In this document: one piece after another, positions 17,824-26,433 of the stretch | Layout: each line of letters begins with the position of its first letter | Numbering within the stretch: position 1 is the first letter of the stretch | From: Empedobacter brevis_A | GTDB taxonomy: Bacteria > Bacteroidota > Bacteroidia > Flavobacteriales > Weeksellaceae | Reading direction: 5' to 3' | DNA length: 64,000 nt | Assembly (NCBI RefSeq): GCF_965118635.1 | Contig: NZ_CBCPHV010000003.1 | Span: 62,001-126,000 of the forward strand | Made by a program: the position numbers and the translations under genes | Notes under the pieces: model-generated | Databases searched by the model: none | Told to the model about the DNA's origin: nothing | What the model saw: the letters and a program-made list of their open reading frames with translations, nothing else

Positions 17824-19650
17824 ATGTCTAAAGAAACAAAACAAGAAGAGGTACAAGAAGTTGTATTGAACACTCCAGTATTAGATGCGTCTGTTAATGC
17901 AAACGTAGCTCCAGAATCATTTGATTGGGAATCTTTCGAATCAGGATTAAACGAAGAAGATCGTAAAGAAAAAGCTGAATTAGAGCAAATGTACGATACA
18001 ACTTTAGAAGACTTACATGAAAATGAAGTATTCAAAGGACAAGTTGTACGTATTACAGATAAAGAAGCTATTGTTGATATCAACTTCAAATCAGAAGGTG
18101 TTATTTCATTAAACGAATTCCGTTACAACTCAGACTTGAAAGTTGGGGATATCGTTGAAGTAATGGTTGATCAACGTGAAGATAAAAATGGTCAATTAAT
18201 TTTATCTCACAAAAAAGCTCGTACATTAAATGCATGGGATGCAGTTAATAAAGCACACGATTCTCAAGAAATCGTTAACGGTTACATCAAAGCTCGTACT
18301 AAAGGTGGTATGATCGTTGACGTATTCGGAATTGAAGCTTTCTTACCAGGTTCTCAAATCGATGTTAAACCAATTCGTGATTACGAACAATTCGTAGGAA
18401 AAACTATGGAGTTCAAAGTTGTTAAAATCAACCCAGAATTCAAAAACGTAGTAGTTTCTCACAAAGCGTTAATTGAAGCTGATATCGAAGTTCAGAAAAA
18501 AGAAATCGTTGCTCAATTAGAGAAAGGACAAGTATTAGAAGGTGAAGTTAAAAACATCACATCTTACGGTGTATTCGTAGACTTAGGAGGTGTTGACGGT
18601 TTAATCCACATTACTGACTTATCTTGGTCTCGTATCAACCACCCATCTGAAATCTTAGAAGATGGACAAAAAATCAACGTTGTAATCTTAGATTTCGACG
18701 AAGATAAATCTCGTATTCAATTAGGTATTAAACAATTAGAAGCTCATCCATGGGATGCTTTAGATGCTAATATTAAAGTTGGTGATAAAGTTAAAGGAAA
18801 AGTAGTTGTTTTAGCTGACTACGGTGCATTCGTTGAGGTTGCTCCAGGTGTAGAAGGTTTAATCCACGTTTCTGAAATGTCATGGTCTACTCACTTACGT
18901 TCTGCTCAAGATTTCGTAAAAGTAGGTGATGAGGTTGAAGCAGTAGTTTTAACTTTAGATAGAGAAGAAAGAAAAATGTCTTTAGGTATCAAACAATTAA
19001 CTCCAGATCCTTGGACAGATATTACAACTAAATACCCAGTAGGTTCTACTCACAAAGGTAAAGTTCGTAACTTCACAAACTTCGGTGTATTCGTAGAATT
19101 AGAAGAAGGAGTTGATGGATTAATCTACATCTCTGACTTATCTTGGACTAAGAAAATCAAACACCCATCAGAATTCTGTGCAGTTGATGATATCTTAGAC
19201 GTTGTAGTTTTAGAATTAGACGTAGAAGCTCGTCGTTTATCTTTAGGTCACAAACAATTAACTGAAAACCCATGGGATCAGTACGAAACTAAATATGCAG
19301 TTGGTACAGTTCACACAGGTGTTGCAGTTGACGTATTTGACAAAGGTGCTACAGTTCAATTCGAAGATGCTGACGTTGAAGCTTTCGCTCCAGCTCGTAC
19401 ATTAGAGAAAGAAGACGGATCTCGTATCAAAAAAGGTGAAGAAACAACTTTCAAAGTTATCGAATTCAATAAAGAATTCCGTCGCGTAGTAGTTTCTCAT
19501 ACAGCAACTTTCCGTGAAGAAGAAGTTAAAGCTGAAAGAACATCTAACAATAACAACAACAATTCATCTAACACAATTGAAACTTCTACTTTAGGAGATA
19601 TCGATTCATTAGCAGAATTGAAAAAGAAAATGGAAGAAGGAGGAAACTAA
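17824..19650 (+). CDS. rpsA: 30S ribosomal protein S1
   Basis: A 608-residue RNA-binding protein built of six S1 (OB-fold) repeats, each with the pattern GxV..I..YGVFVDLGG..GLIHITDLSW. An acidic N-terminal extension of about 60 residues replaces the E. coli ribosome-docking segment, and the tail has an Asn/Ser-rich linker before LADIDSLAELKKKM-like residues. It helps bring mRNAs to the 30S subunit, which matters in a lineage with few Shine-Dalgarno sequences. Transcribed alone with its own terminator. Confidence 0.97.
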   Translation: MSKETKQEEVQEVVLNTPVLDASVNANVAPESFDWESFESGLNEEDRKEKAELEQMYDTTLEDLHENEVFKGQVVRITDKEAIVDINFKSEGVISLNEFRYNSDLKVGDIVEVMVDQREDKNGQLILSHKKARTLNAWDAVNKAHDSQEIVNGYIKARTKGGMIVDVFGIEAFLPGSQIDVKPIRDYEQFVGKTMEFKVVKINPEFKNVVVSHKALIEADIEVQKKEIVAQLEKGQVLEGEVKNITSYGVFVDLGGVDGLIHITDLSWSRINHPSEILEDGQKINVVILDFDEDKSRIQLGIKQLEAHPWDALDANIKVGDKVKGKVVVLADYGAFVEVAPGVEGLIHVSEMSWSTHLRSAQDFVKVGDEVEAVVLTLDREERKMSLGIKQLTPDPWTDITTKYPVGSTHKGKVRNFTNFGVFVELEEGVDGLIYISDLSWTKKIKHPSEFCAVDDILDVVVLELDVEARRLSLGHKQLTENPWDQYETKYAVGTVHTGVAVDVFDKGATVQFEDADVEAFAPARTLEKEDGSRIKKGEETTFKVIEFNKEFRRVVVSHTATFREEEVKAERTSNNNNNNSSNTIETSTLGDIDSLAELKKKMEEGGN

Positions 19651-19679
19651 TTCTCTAACTAATATTTTTAGATAAGATA

Positions 19680-19709
19680 AGCTGTCCAATTTATTGGGCA
19701 GCTTTTTTT
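19680..19709 (+). terminator. Terminator after rpsA
   Basis: AGCTGTCCA/TGGGCAGCT stem followed by seven T. Confidence 0.85.
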
Positions 19710-19846
19710 GTGTTTTGAGATTAGTATTTATAGAATAAAATTTACATTATTTTCATTCTGTTTCAAACCATTAATAACATAAAATAGAGATTAGTTTATA
19801 TTTCTGTATAAATAGTTTATCTTTAAAAACAAAATTTTGAATTCGA

Positions 19847-20527
19847 ATGAAACTTTTATTGGTAGAAGATCATCAAGAATTAGCAGATAATATTATACAC
19901 TTTCTAAAACAAGAAAATTACATTTGCGAATGGGTATCAAGTATTGCCGAGGCAAAAGACATTTTATCTATGTTTGAATACGATTGTGTATTACTTGATA
20001 TGACTTTGCCTGATGGAACAGGTTTAACGTTGCTGCATTACATTAAGCAACTTTATCCGGCAACACAAGTTATTATAATTTCTGCCCAAAATTCATTAGA
20101 TTACAAAATAATTGGTTTAGACAGTGGTGCAGACGATTATATAACAAAACCTTTCCCTTTACCAGAGTTACATTCCCGAATAAAAGCTGTTTCCAGAAGA
20201 AGCAAAAAAGAAGTTAATAATGATTTATTGATTTATAATGAAATTGTTATTGATATGAAATCAATGGAATGTAAAGTAAAGGATGTGCTTCTAAATCTTA
20301 CAAAAAAAGAATTGAATTTGTTGATTTACTTCATCAACAATAAAAATAGAGTTCTGTCTAGACAAGCAATCGCAATTCATCTTTGGGGCGATTATACCTA
20401 TAATTTAGACAATGTAGATTTTATCTATCAACATCTCAAAAATCTTCGTCGTAAAATTTCGGAAGCAGACGGAACAGATTATGTACAAACAGTTTATGGA
20501 TTAGGATATAAATGGACTGATGGATAA
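19847..20527 (+). CDS. OmpR/PhoB-family response regulator
   Basis: A 226-residue regulator: receiver domain with the acidic pair ED (7-8), phospho-acceptor Asp51 in LLDMTLPDGTG and conserved Lys in DYITKPFPLPEL, then a winged-helix DNA-binding domain (about 125-225) containing LTKKELNLLIYF and YVQTVYGLGYKW. The kinase gene begins at the next base. Downstream lie a porin and an alpha-ketoglutarate permease, with PhoB-like direct repeats before the porin, so this regulator probably controls those genes. Confidence 0.93.
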   Translation: MKLLLVEDHQELADNIIHFLKQENYICEWVSSIAEAKDILSMFEYDCVLLDMTLPDGTGLTLLHYIKQLYPATQVIIISAQNSLDYKIIGLDSGADDYITKPFPLPELHSRIKAVSRRSKKEVNNDLLIYNEIVIDMKSMECKVKDVLLNLTKKELNLLIYFINNKNRVLSRQAIAIHLWGDYTYNLDNVDFIYQHLKNLRRKISEADGTDYVQTVYGLGYKWTDG

Positions 20528-21790
20528 ATGAGATTAAGTCAAAAAATAACACAATATCTTATTATTGTAGTTTTCTGTTCAATGGTATTTGGTTTTTTTA
20601 TTTTCTACTTTGCAATAGAAAGAGCTACAAATCAATCAGCTGTTGGGAAACTAGAAAATCTCAACAATATAATTGAAAAAAAATTAGAGAATAAACCAAT
20701 AGCAGAAATAGAATCTCAACATCCGCATGTTAAGATTAAACTTCTAGATGGACGATATGATAATCTTACAGAAGAAGTAATAAGACATGGAGATTACGAA
20801 TGGGATGAGAAGTTACAAACAATGGTAAATCATCTAACAGTGACAACTTATCCTTTTGTTGACGGAAAACATTATCAAATAGAAAGTCAAATAAGTTTAA
20901 CCATTATAGATGACAAATTTTTTGTTGGAATTTTAATGGTTATCGCATGGATATTTGTTTTCGTGATTATTTCTATTCTATTTTTTGGAGAACTTATTTC
21001 CCGAAAATTATATACACCTTTTTATCATTTGATAGACAGAATGAAACGTTTCGATTTGAAGGAGAATCAAATAATAAAAGTTGTGAATTCAGATATCAAT
21101 GAATTGAACCAATTAAACGATCTTTTTCTTAAAACATCTCAACAATCAATTGAACATTATAATGCTTTAAAAGAATTTTCTCAAAATCTTTCTCATGAAT
21201 TGCAAACGCCAATGGCAAATATGAAAGCAAAAATTGAGTTGATGTTGAATGAAGAATTATCAGAAACTCAGATGCAATCATTAAGTGGAATGTACGATGA
21301 TATAAACAGAGTTTCTGCAATTAATCGTTCGTTGATTTTATTAATGAGCTTAGAATATCACGAAGCAACAATTGAAAAAATTAATTTAACTGAATTAATA
21401 AAAGAAATGATTTCCGAGCAAGAAGATTTAATGTTGATGAATGGTGTAGAATTGACATTAAATTTAGACAAAGATGTTTACATTAAGATGAATACACTTT
21501 TAGCTCATATTGTTTTTAATAATTTAATAAGTAATGCGAATAGACATAATCGTCAAAACGGTGTAATTGTAATAGAATTAACAAAGACAAAATTTATCAT
21601 ACGCAATACTGGTCATAAGGCAGAATTTACTAACGAAACTATTTTCCACCGATTCAATAAAAGTAAACACAATAAAGAATCAATAGGACTTGGATTGGCT
21701 TTAGTAAAAAAAATATTGAATGTTTATAATTTTGAGATTATTTATACATACAAATCAAATTGGCATCAATTTATGATTGATTTGAAATGA
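20528..21790 (+). CDS. Sensor histidine kinase, two transmembrane segments
   Basis: 420 residues: transmembrane segments near 12-32 and 137-158 frame a small periplasmic domain of about 100 residues; then a HisKA domain with the H-box NLSHELQTPMAN and an ATPase domain with N-box NNLISNANRHN and G-box SIGLGLALVKKIL. The ATG directly follows the stop of the regulator gene. The periplasmic part could sense a small molecule; a dicarboxylate is suggested only by the neighbouring transporter. Confidence 0.92.
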   Translation: MRLSQKITQYLIIVVFCSMVFGFFIFYFAIERATNQSAVGKLENLNNIIEKKLENKPIAEIESQHPHVKIKLLDGRYDNLTEEVIRHGDYEWDEKLQTMVNHLTVTTYPFVDGKHYQIESQISLTIIDDKFFVGILMVIAWIFVFVIISILFFGELISRKLYTPFYHLIDRMKRFDLKENQIIKVVNSDINELNQLNDLFLKTSQQSIEHYNALKEFSQNLSHELQTPMANMKAKIELMLNEELSETQMQSLSGMYDDINRVSAINRSLILLMSLEYHEATIEKINLTELIKEMISEQEDLMLMNGVELTLNLDKDVYIKMNTLLAHIVFNNLISNANRHNRQNGVIVIELTKTKFIIRNTGHKAEFTNETIFHRFNKSKHNKESIGLGLALVKKILNVYNFEIIYTYKSNWHQFMIDLK

Positions 21791-21822
21791 TGAAAACAGA
21801 AATTTTGTATAAAATTTCAAAC

Positions 21823-21851
21823 TTTCTTCAATAAAACTTCAACAAAACTTC
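21823..21851 (+). promoter_or_regulatory. Three direct repeats at 11-bp spacing, candidate response-regulator operator
   Basis: TTTCTTC, AAACTTC and AAACTTC boxes start at 21823, 21834 and 21845, each separated by four bases. This 7+4 layout is that of PhoB/OmpR-type binding sites. It lies about 70 bases before the porin start and directly after the two-component genes. Confidence 0.5.
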
Positions 21852-21918
21852 AAATTTCATTTGTTATTTAGTAGTGTATAAAATACACAATATAAAAAAC
21901 TAAAACACAAAGTAACAC

Positions 21919-23334
21919 ATGAGATTAAAAATTTTTATATCCACTGTATTTTTTTCTGGTTTCTTATTAGCTCAAGATTCAATCAAATTAGCGGAAGAAC
22001 CAACAGAAAAAATTTATCAAGGACCTCAGTTTAAAAATTCATTAGGAGATATTAAAATTAACTTAGATGAATCAGGAGACAAGAATATAAAATTCGGATT
22101 ATCAAGTCAAATTTGGTTAAGAAGTATCGAAAATAATCCTGGAACGATGGTTAATAATGTTCCTCAGGATCAGACTTATGATGCTAGTTTGCGTCGTATG
22201 AGAATATCTATCTCAGCCCAATTATCAAATTATTATTCTATTGTGATGCAATTGGGTATTAATAATCAATCTTTTATAAGTGGAGGAGGAGCTGGAACTG
22301 GAGCAAATGGTCAAGGGAAAAAACCTCAAGTATTTTTTATGGATGCGTATAATGAATTAGCAATTATTCCAAGAAAAAATGAATTCACAAAAAAAGAAAA
22401 TAAAAATAATTTATACGTAGGAGCTGGTTTACATGGTTGGGCGGGTGTTAGTCGTATGACCAATGCAAGTACAACTAAATTATTAACAGCAGATTTACCT
22501 GTATTTAATTTCCCAAATATTGAGGTTTCTGATCAATTTTCTAGACAATTTGGTGTATTTGTTCATGGAGAATTTGATAGATTTAATTATAGAGTTGCAG
22601 TGAACAAACCGTTTGCAACAAATAAAAAACCAGAAGTTGGAGAAATAGTCGATAATAATCAATCTGGTAAATTATCATATGCAACTTATGCGATGTATCA
22701 ATTTTTTGAAAAAGAAAATACAGCCACATCTTTTTTTGCAGGAACATATTTAGGATCAAAAAAGGTATTTAATATTGGAGCTGGTTTTTATTCGACAAAT
22801 AATGCAACCTTATCTCAGCCTACAGAAGGAGTTTTTAAATCTCATAATGAATTTATTTTTGGTGCAGATGCTTTTCTAGATATGCCAATTGGTAGAAAAG
22901 CGAGAGAAATGTCTTTAAGTCTTTATTCAGTTTTTTATCGTTATAGTTTTGGTCCAAATTACTTAAGAACAACAGGTTTATTAAATCCGGGTACAGCAGA
23001 TCCAGATTTTACAGGAGTTAAAGCTATGGAAGGTTTTGGGAATGCTAGATTTCTGTTGGGAACTGGAAATATATGGTATTCACAAGCAGGTTTTGTGCTT
23101 CCTAAATTTAGTAATGTTGTAAAACTTCAACCATTTTTTGCTTATGCTTTGAAAGATTTTGAAGCGCTAAATCAAACAGGAAATTATTTTGATGTAGGAG
23201 CGAATCTATTCATTTTAGCTCAGAATGCTAAAGTTGCTTATCAATATTCTTCAAGACCATTGTATGCACAAGATACGAAAGAGGTTTTTACAAGAAAAGG
23301 AGAACATTTAATCACGTTACAAATTGCATTTTAA
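21919..23334 (+). CDS. Outer-membrane porin-like beta-barrel protein
   Basis: 471 residues with a Sec signal peptide (LLAQD) and long alternating strands, ending in a hydrophobic LITLQIAF strand typical of barrels. The N-terminal half (FGLSSQIWLRS, SLRRMRISISAQLSNYYSIVMQLG) resembles phosphate-selective or DcaP-like porins of Bacteroidota, but the substrate cannot be read from sequence. It lies 27 bases upstream of the kgtP-like gene and so is probably the outer-membrane channel for the same solute. Confidence 0.7.
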   Translation: MRLKIFISTVFFSGFLLAQDSIKLAEEPTEKIYQGPQFKNSLGDIKINLDESGDKNIKFGLSSQIWLRSIENNPGTMVNNVPQDQTYDASLRRMRISISAQLSNYYSIVMQLGINNQSFISGGGAGTGANGQGKKPQVFFMDAYNELAIIPRKNEFTKKENKNNLYVGAGLHGWAGVSRMTNASTTKLLTADLPVFNFPNIEVSDQFSRQFGVFVHGEFDRFNYRVAVNKPFATNKKPEVGEIVDNNQSGKLSYATYAMYQFFEKENTATSFFAGTYLGSKKVFNIGAGFYSTNNATLSQPTEGVFKSHNEFIFGADAFLDMPIGRKAREMSLSLYSVFYRYSFGPNYLRTTGLLNPGTADPDFTGVKAMEGFGNARFLLGTGNIWYSQAGFVLPKFSNVVKLQPFFAYALKDFEALNQTGNYFDVGANLFILAQNAKVAYQYSSRPLYAQDTKEVFTRKGEHLITLQIAF

Positions 23335-23361
23335 AAGATAAATCATAAAATATTATTACAA

Positions 23362-24675
23362 ATGAATATTCAAGAAACTAAAACAACAGAATTAACTGTT
23401 AAAGATCGTGTAAAAGCGATTATAGGTGGATCTATTGGAAATCTAGTGGAATGGTACGATTGGTATGCTTATGCAGCATTTGCTATCTATTTTTCTTCAT
23501 CTTTTTTCCCTTCAGGAGATCAAACAGCACAATTATTAAATACAGCAGGAATTTTTGCAGTAGGATTTTTAATGCGCCCAATTGGTGGTTGGTTATTTGG
23601 AACAATTGCAGATAAAATTGGTAGAAAACGAGCAATGACTTTATCCGTTTTATTAATGTCATTTGGTTCTTTACTTATTGCATTAACTCCAAGTTATCAA
23701 ACTATTGGAGTTTTGGCTCCAGCGCTTTTATTAATTGCTCGTTTATTACAAGGATTAAGTGTAGGAGGAGAGTATGGAGTTTCGGCAACATATTTATCAG
23801 AAATGGCTACAGCAGATAAACGTGGTTTTTATTCATCTTTTCAATATGTAACATTAATTGGAGGACAGTTAATTGCATTAGGAATTTTATTGATATTACA
23901 AAAACTACTACTTACAGAAGATCAATTATTATCATGGGGATGGAGAATACCATTTGTAATCGGAGCAATTTTATCTGTTATAGCATTGTATTTAAGAAAA
24001 AATTTACATGAAACAGAAGCATTTGAAAAGAACAACGATTCTGCAGAAGAAAAAGATAATAATGGAAGTATTAAAGAATTATTGAAATATCCAAAATCAA
24101 TATTAACTGTTGTTGGTCTTACAATGGGAGGAACGTTAGCTTTTTATACTTATACAACATACATGCAAAAGTTTCTTGTAAATACAGTAAACTTAACCAA
24201 AGAAGAATCTACTTTAATTTCATTTTTATCATTATTTATTTTTGCTGCTCTTCAGCCAGCATTTGGTTTATTATCAGATAAAATAGGACGTAGACCTTTA
24301 TTATTAGGATTTGGAATTTTAGGAACATTATTTACTGTTCCATTACTTACAGGACTTAGTCAAGCCACTTCTATGTGGGTAGCATTTGCATACTTAATGG
24401 CAGCCTTAATCATTGTTTCAGGTTATACATCTATTAATGCAGTAGTAAAAGCAGAAATGTTTCCTGCAAAGATTCGTGCATTGGGAGTTGGATTACCTTA
24501 TGCTTTAACTGTAAGTATCTTTGGAGGTTCTGCAGAATATGTAGCATTATTTCTGAAAACAAAAGGAGTAGAAACATATTACTATTGGTATATCACAGCA
24601 TGTATTGCTTTTTCATTAGTTGTTTATCTATTTATGAAAGACACAAAAGAAAATTCTATGTTGAACAAAGATTAA
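23362..24675 (+). CDS. kgtP: Alpha-ketoglutarate permease (MFS, metabolite:H+ symporter family)
   Basis: 437 residues, about 12 membrane segments. The N-terminus GGSIGNLVEWYDWYAYAAFA, the loop ADKIGRKRAM, the run ARLLQGLSVGGEYGVSATY and the later FGGSAEYVALFLKTKG follow E. coli KgtP closely through the whole length. KgtP imports 2-oxoglutarate with protons. Related carriers move citrate, proline or shikimate, so the substrate is a strong but untested inference. It shares a transcript with the porin and ends at a terminator. Confidence 0.85.
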   Translation: MNIQETKTTELTVKDRVKAIIGGSIGNLVEWYDWYAYAAFAIYFSSSFFPSGDQTAQLLNTAGIFAVGFLMRPIGGWLFGTIADKIGRKRAMTLSVLLMSFGSLLIALTPSYQTIGVLAPALLLIARLLQGLSVGGEYGVSATYLSEMATADKRGFYSSFQYVTLIGGQLIALGILLILQKLLLTEDQLLSWGWRIPFVIGAILSVIALYLRKNLHETEAFEKNNDSAEEKDNNGSIKELLKYPKSILTVVGLTMGGTLAFYTYTTYMQKFLVNTVNLTKEESTLISFLSLFIFAALQPAFGLLSDKIGRRPLLLGFGILGTLFTVPLLTGLSQATSMWVAFAYLMAALIIVSGYTSINAVVKAEMFPAKIRALGVGLPYALTVSIFGGSAEYVALFLKTKGVETYYYWYITACIAFSLVVYLFMKDTKENSMLNKD

Positions 24676-24712
24676 AATCATCATGTAATTTTTATTATTT
24701 ATTATAAAAGAA

Positions 24713-24742
24713 AAATGAGACATCACTTTTGATTGTCTCATT
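24713..24742 (+). terminator. Terminator after the kgtP-like gene
   Basis: AATGAGACA/TGTCTCATT stem, 11-base loop, eight T. Confidence 0.85.
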
Positions 24743-24842
24743 TTTTTTATGTGAATAAACGATTTAATTATAATAATTTCTACGAATTAAATTATCAAGA
24801 CAAAAAACTAAACAGAATATCATACATTTTTTAATAGATTTT

Positions 24843-24873
24843 TTGAATATTATTCAAAATAGTCTTAATTTTG
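24843..24873 (+). promoter_or_regulatory. Promoter of the lrp-like gene
   Basis: TTG, 20 bases, TAATTTTG, matching the Bacteroidota consensus. Because the -33 TTG is part of the promoter it cannot be the start codon, so translation begins at the ATG nine bases after the -7 box. Confidence 0.7.
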
Positions 24874-24881
24874 CACTCGAA

Positions 24882-25358
24882 ATGGAAAAAATAGAGTTTA
24901 ATTTAGATGCTACTGATTTGAAAATCATGCGATTAATGCAAGAAAATGCACGTATTAATAATGCTGATATCGCTAGAGAATTGGGAATGGCACCTTCTGG
25001 AATATTAGAAAGGGTAAAAAAGCTTGAAAATAAGAAAGTTATTTTAGCTTATCATGCAAAAATAAATCCTGTGGCAGTTGGACAGAAATTGCTTTCGTAT
25101 ATTTTTATCAAAACAGTTGATATTATTGGAGACGAAACAGTAGGAAAACAATTAGCCGAAATTCCAGAAGTCTTAGAAGTTCATGACATTGCAGGAGAAG
25201 ATGGATACTTGATAAAAGTAAGAACTTCTGACAATGAAGGCTTAGTAGATTTGATGAGAAAACATCTAAGTAAAATAGGTGGAATAACATCTACGCGAAC
25301 AACAATTGTGTTGCAAACAATAAAAGAAGAACAAAATATCGTTATACCAACAAATTAA
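24882..25358 (+). CDS. Lrp/AsnC family transcriptional regulator
   Basis: 158 residues: an N-terminal helix-turn-helix (LDATDLKIMRLMQENARINNADIARELGMAPSG pattern, written here only in outline) and a C-terminal RAM/AsnC ligand-binding domain with EVHDIAGEDGYLIKV and TRTTIVLQTIKE. Such proteins respond to amino acids and often control a neighbouring transporter. The EamA exporter 12 bases downstream is the likely target and operon partner. The start is fixed by the promoter lying upstream. Confidence 0.92.
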   Translation: MEKIEFNLDATDLKIMRLMQENARINNADIARELGMAPSGILERVKKLENKKVILAYHAKINPVAVGQKLLSYIFIKTVDIIGDETVGKQLAEIPEVLEVHDIAGEDGYLIKVRTSDNEGLVDLMRKHLSKIGGITSTRTTIVLQTIKEEQNIVIPTN

Positions 25359-25370
25359 AATAAAGATTGA

Positions 25371-26378
25371 ATGAAAGGAAATCAACCAAGCAAATGGCTA
25401 GTTATTGCAGCTTATTTTGTGGTTTATGTCGTTTGGGGATCGACTTATTTTTTTATAGATAAGGCTTTACATGGTTTTAGTCCATTTATTTTGGGTTCGT
25501 TTCGCTTTATAGCAGCAAGCACAATTTTAATGGGATATTGTAAATTAAAAGGTTACAAACTATGGGATAAACAAATTGTAAAACAATGTATGTTTACAGG
25601 TTTTATGCTTTTGTTTATTGATATGGCTGGTATTATTTGGTCAGAACAATTTTTACCAAGTGGAATTGTTGCGATTATGGCAGCATCTGCTGCAATTTGG
25701 TTTATTATATTAGATAAACCAAAATGGAAACAAAACTTTTCTAGCATTCCAACCATTTTAGGTGTGTTATTAGGTTTTATTGGTGTTTTGATGTTATTCT
25801 ACGAACAAACAACAGCGGTGCATGTAAACCCAGATCAGCAATTCTTGAATATGATTGGTTTGATTGTTTTAGTATTTTGTTCTATTGCTTGGACGTTGGG
25901 TTCATTATATTCAAAATATATAACAGAAAAACAGAAAAAAGAAGTTACAAAACCAAAAGAAGAGTTGAATATCATGGTGAAAACAGCTTGGCAAATGATT
26001 ACTGCTGGAGTTTTGTTTAACACAGTTGCAATTTTCAATGGAGAATATGCCAACTTTAATTTTGATAACGTAGCAACAGAAGATTGGTTAGCAATGGCTT
26101 ATTTAGTAACTTTTGGTTCTATTCTTGCATTCGGATCATATGTTTGGTTATTACAACATCGTCCTGCTGTAGAAGTATCAACTTATGCTTACATAAACCC
26201 AATTGTAGCGGTAGCTTTAAGTTACTTTTTCTCAGACGATATTGTAACTCATTTACAGATTTACGGTTTAGTCGTGATTTTATTTAGTGTTCTTCTTATG
26301 AATTGGAATCTTTATAAAAACACAAAATTAGTTCAGAAAATTCTGCATCTTGTTTCACGTAAACATTATGCGCATTAA
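25371..26378 (+). CDS. EamA/DMT-superfamily permease
   Basis: 335 residues, ten membrane segments in two EamA repeats (about 10-145 and 165-310). Motifs include VVWGSTYFFIDKAL near the N-terminus and HRPAVEVSTYAYINPIVAVALSYFF in the second repeat. Members export amino acids or other metabolites from the inner membrane. Pairing with an Lrp-type regulator suggests an amino-acid exporter; the substrate is unknown. Confidence 0.9.
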   Translation: MKGNQPSKWLVIAAYFVVYVVWGSTYFFIDKALHGFSPFILGSFRFIAASTILMGYCKLKGYKLWDKQIVKQCMFTGFMLLFIDMAGIIWSEQFLPSGIVAIMAASAAIWFIILDKPKWKQNFSSIPTILGVLLGFIGVLMLFYEQTTAVHVNPDQQFLNMIGLIVLVFCSIAWTLGSLYSKYITEKQKKEVTKPKEELNIMVKTAWQMITAGVLFNTVAIFNGEYANFNFDNVATEDWLAMAYLVTFGSILAFGSYVWLLQHRPAVEVSTYAYINPIVAVALSYFFSDDIVTHLQIYGLVVILFSVLLMNWNLYKNTKLVQKILHLVSRKHYAH

Positions 26379-26397
26379 ATATTATGTGATTATTAAT

Positions 26398-26430
26398 AAA
26401 AAAGCTTCTCGATATCGAGAAGCTTTTTTT
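26398..26430. terminator. Bidirectional terminator between the EamA and esterase-like genes
   Basis: A perfect palindrome AAGCTTCTCGAT/ATCGAGAAGCTT with A and T flanks. Confidence 0.85.
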
Positions 26431-26433
26431 GTT

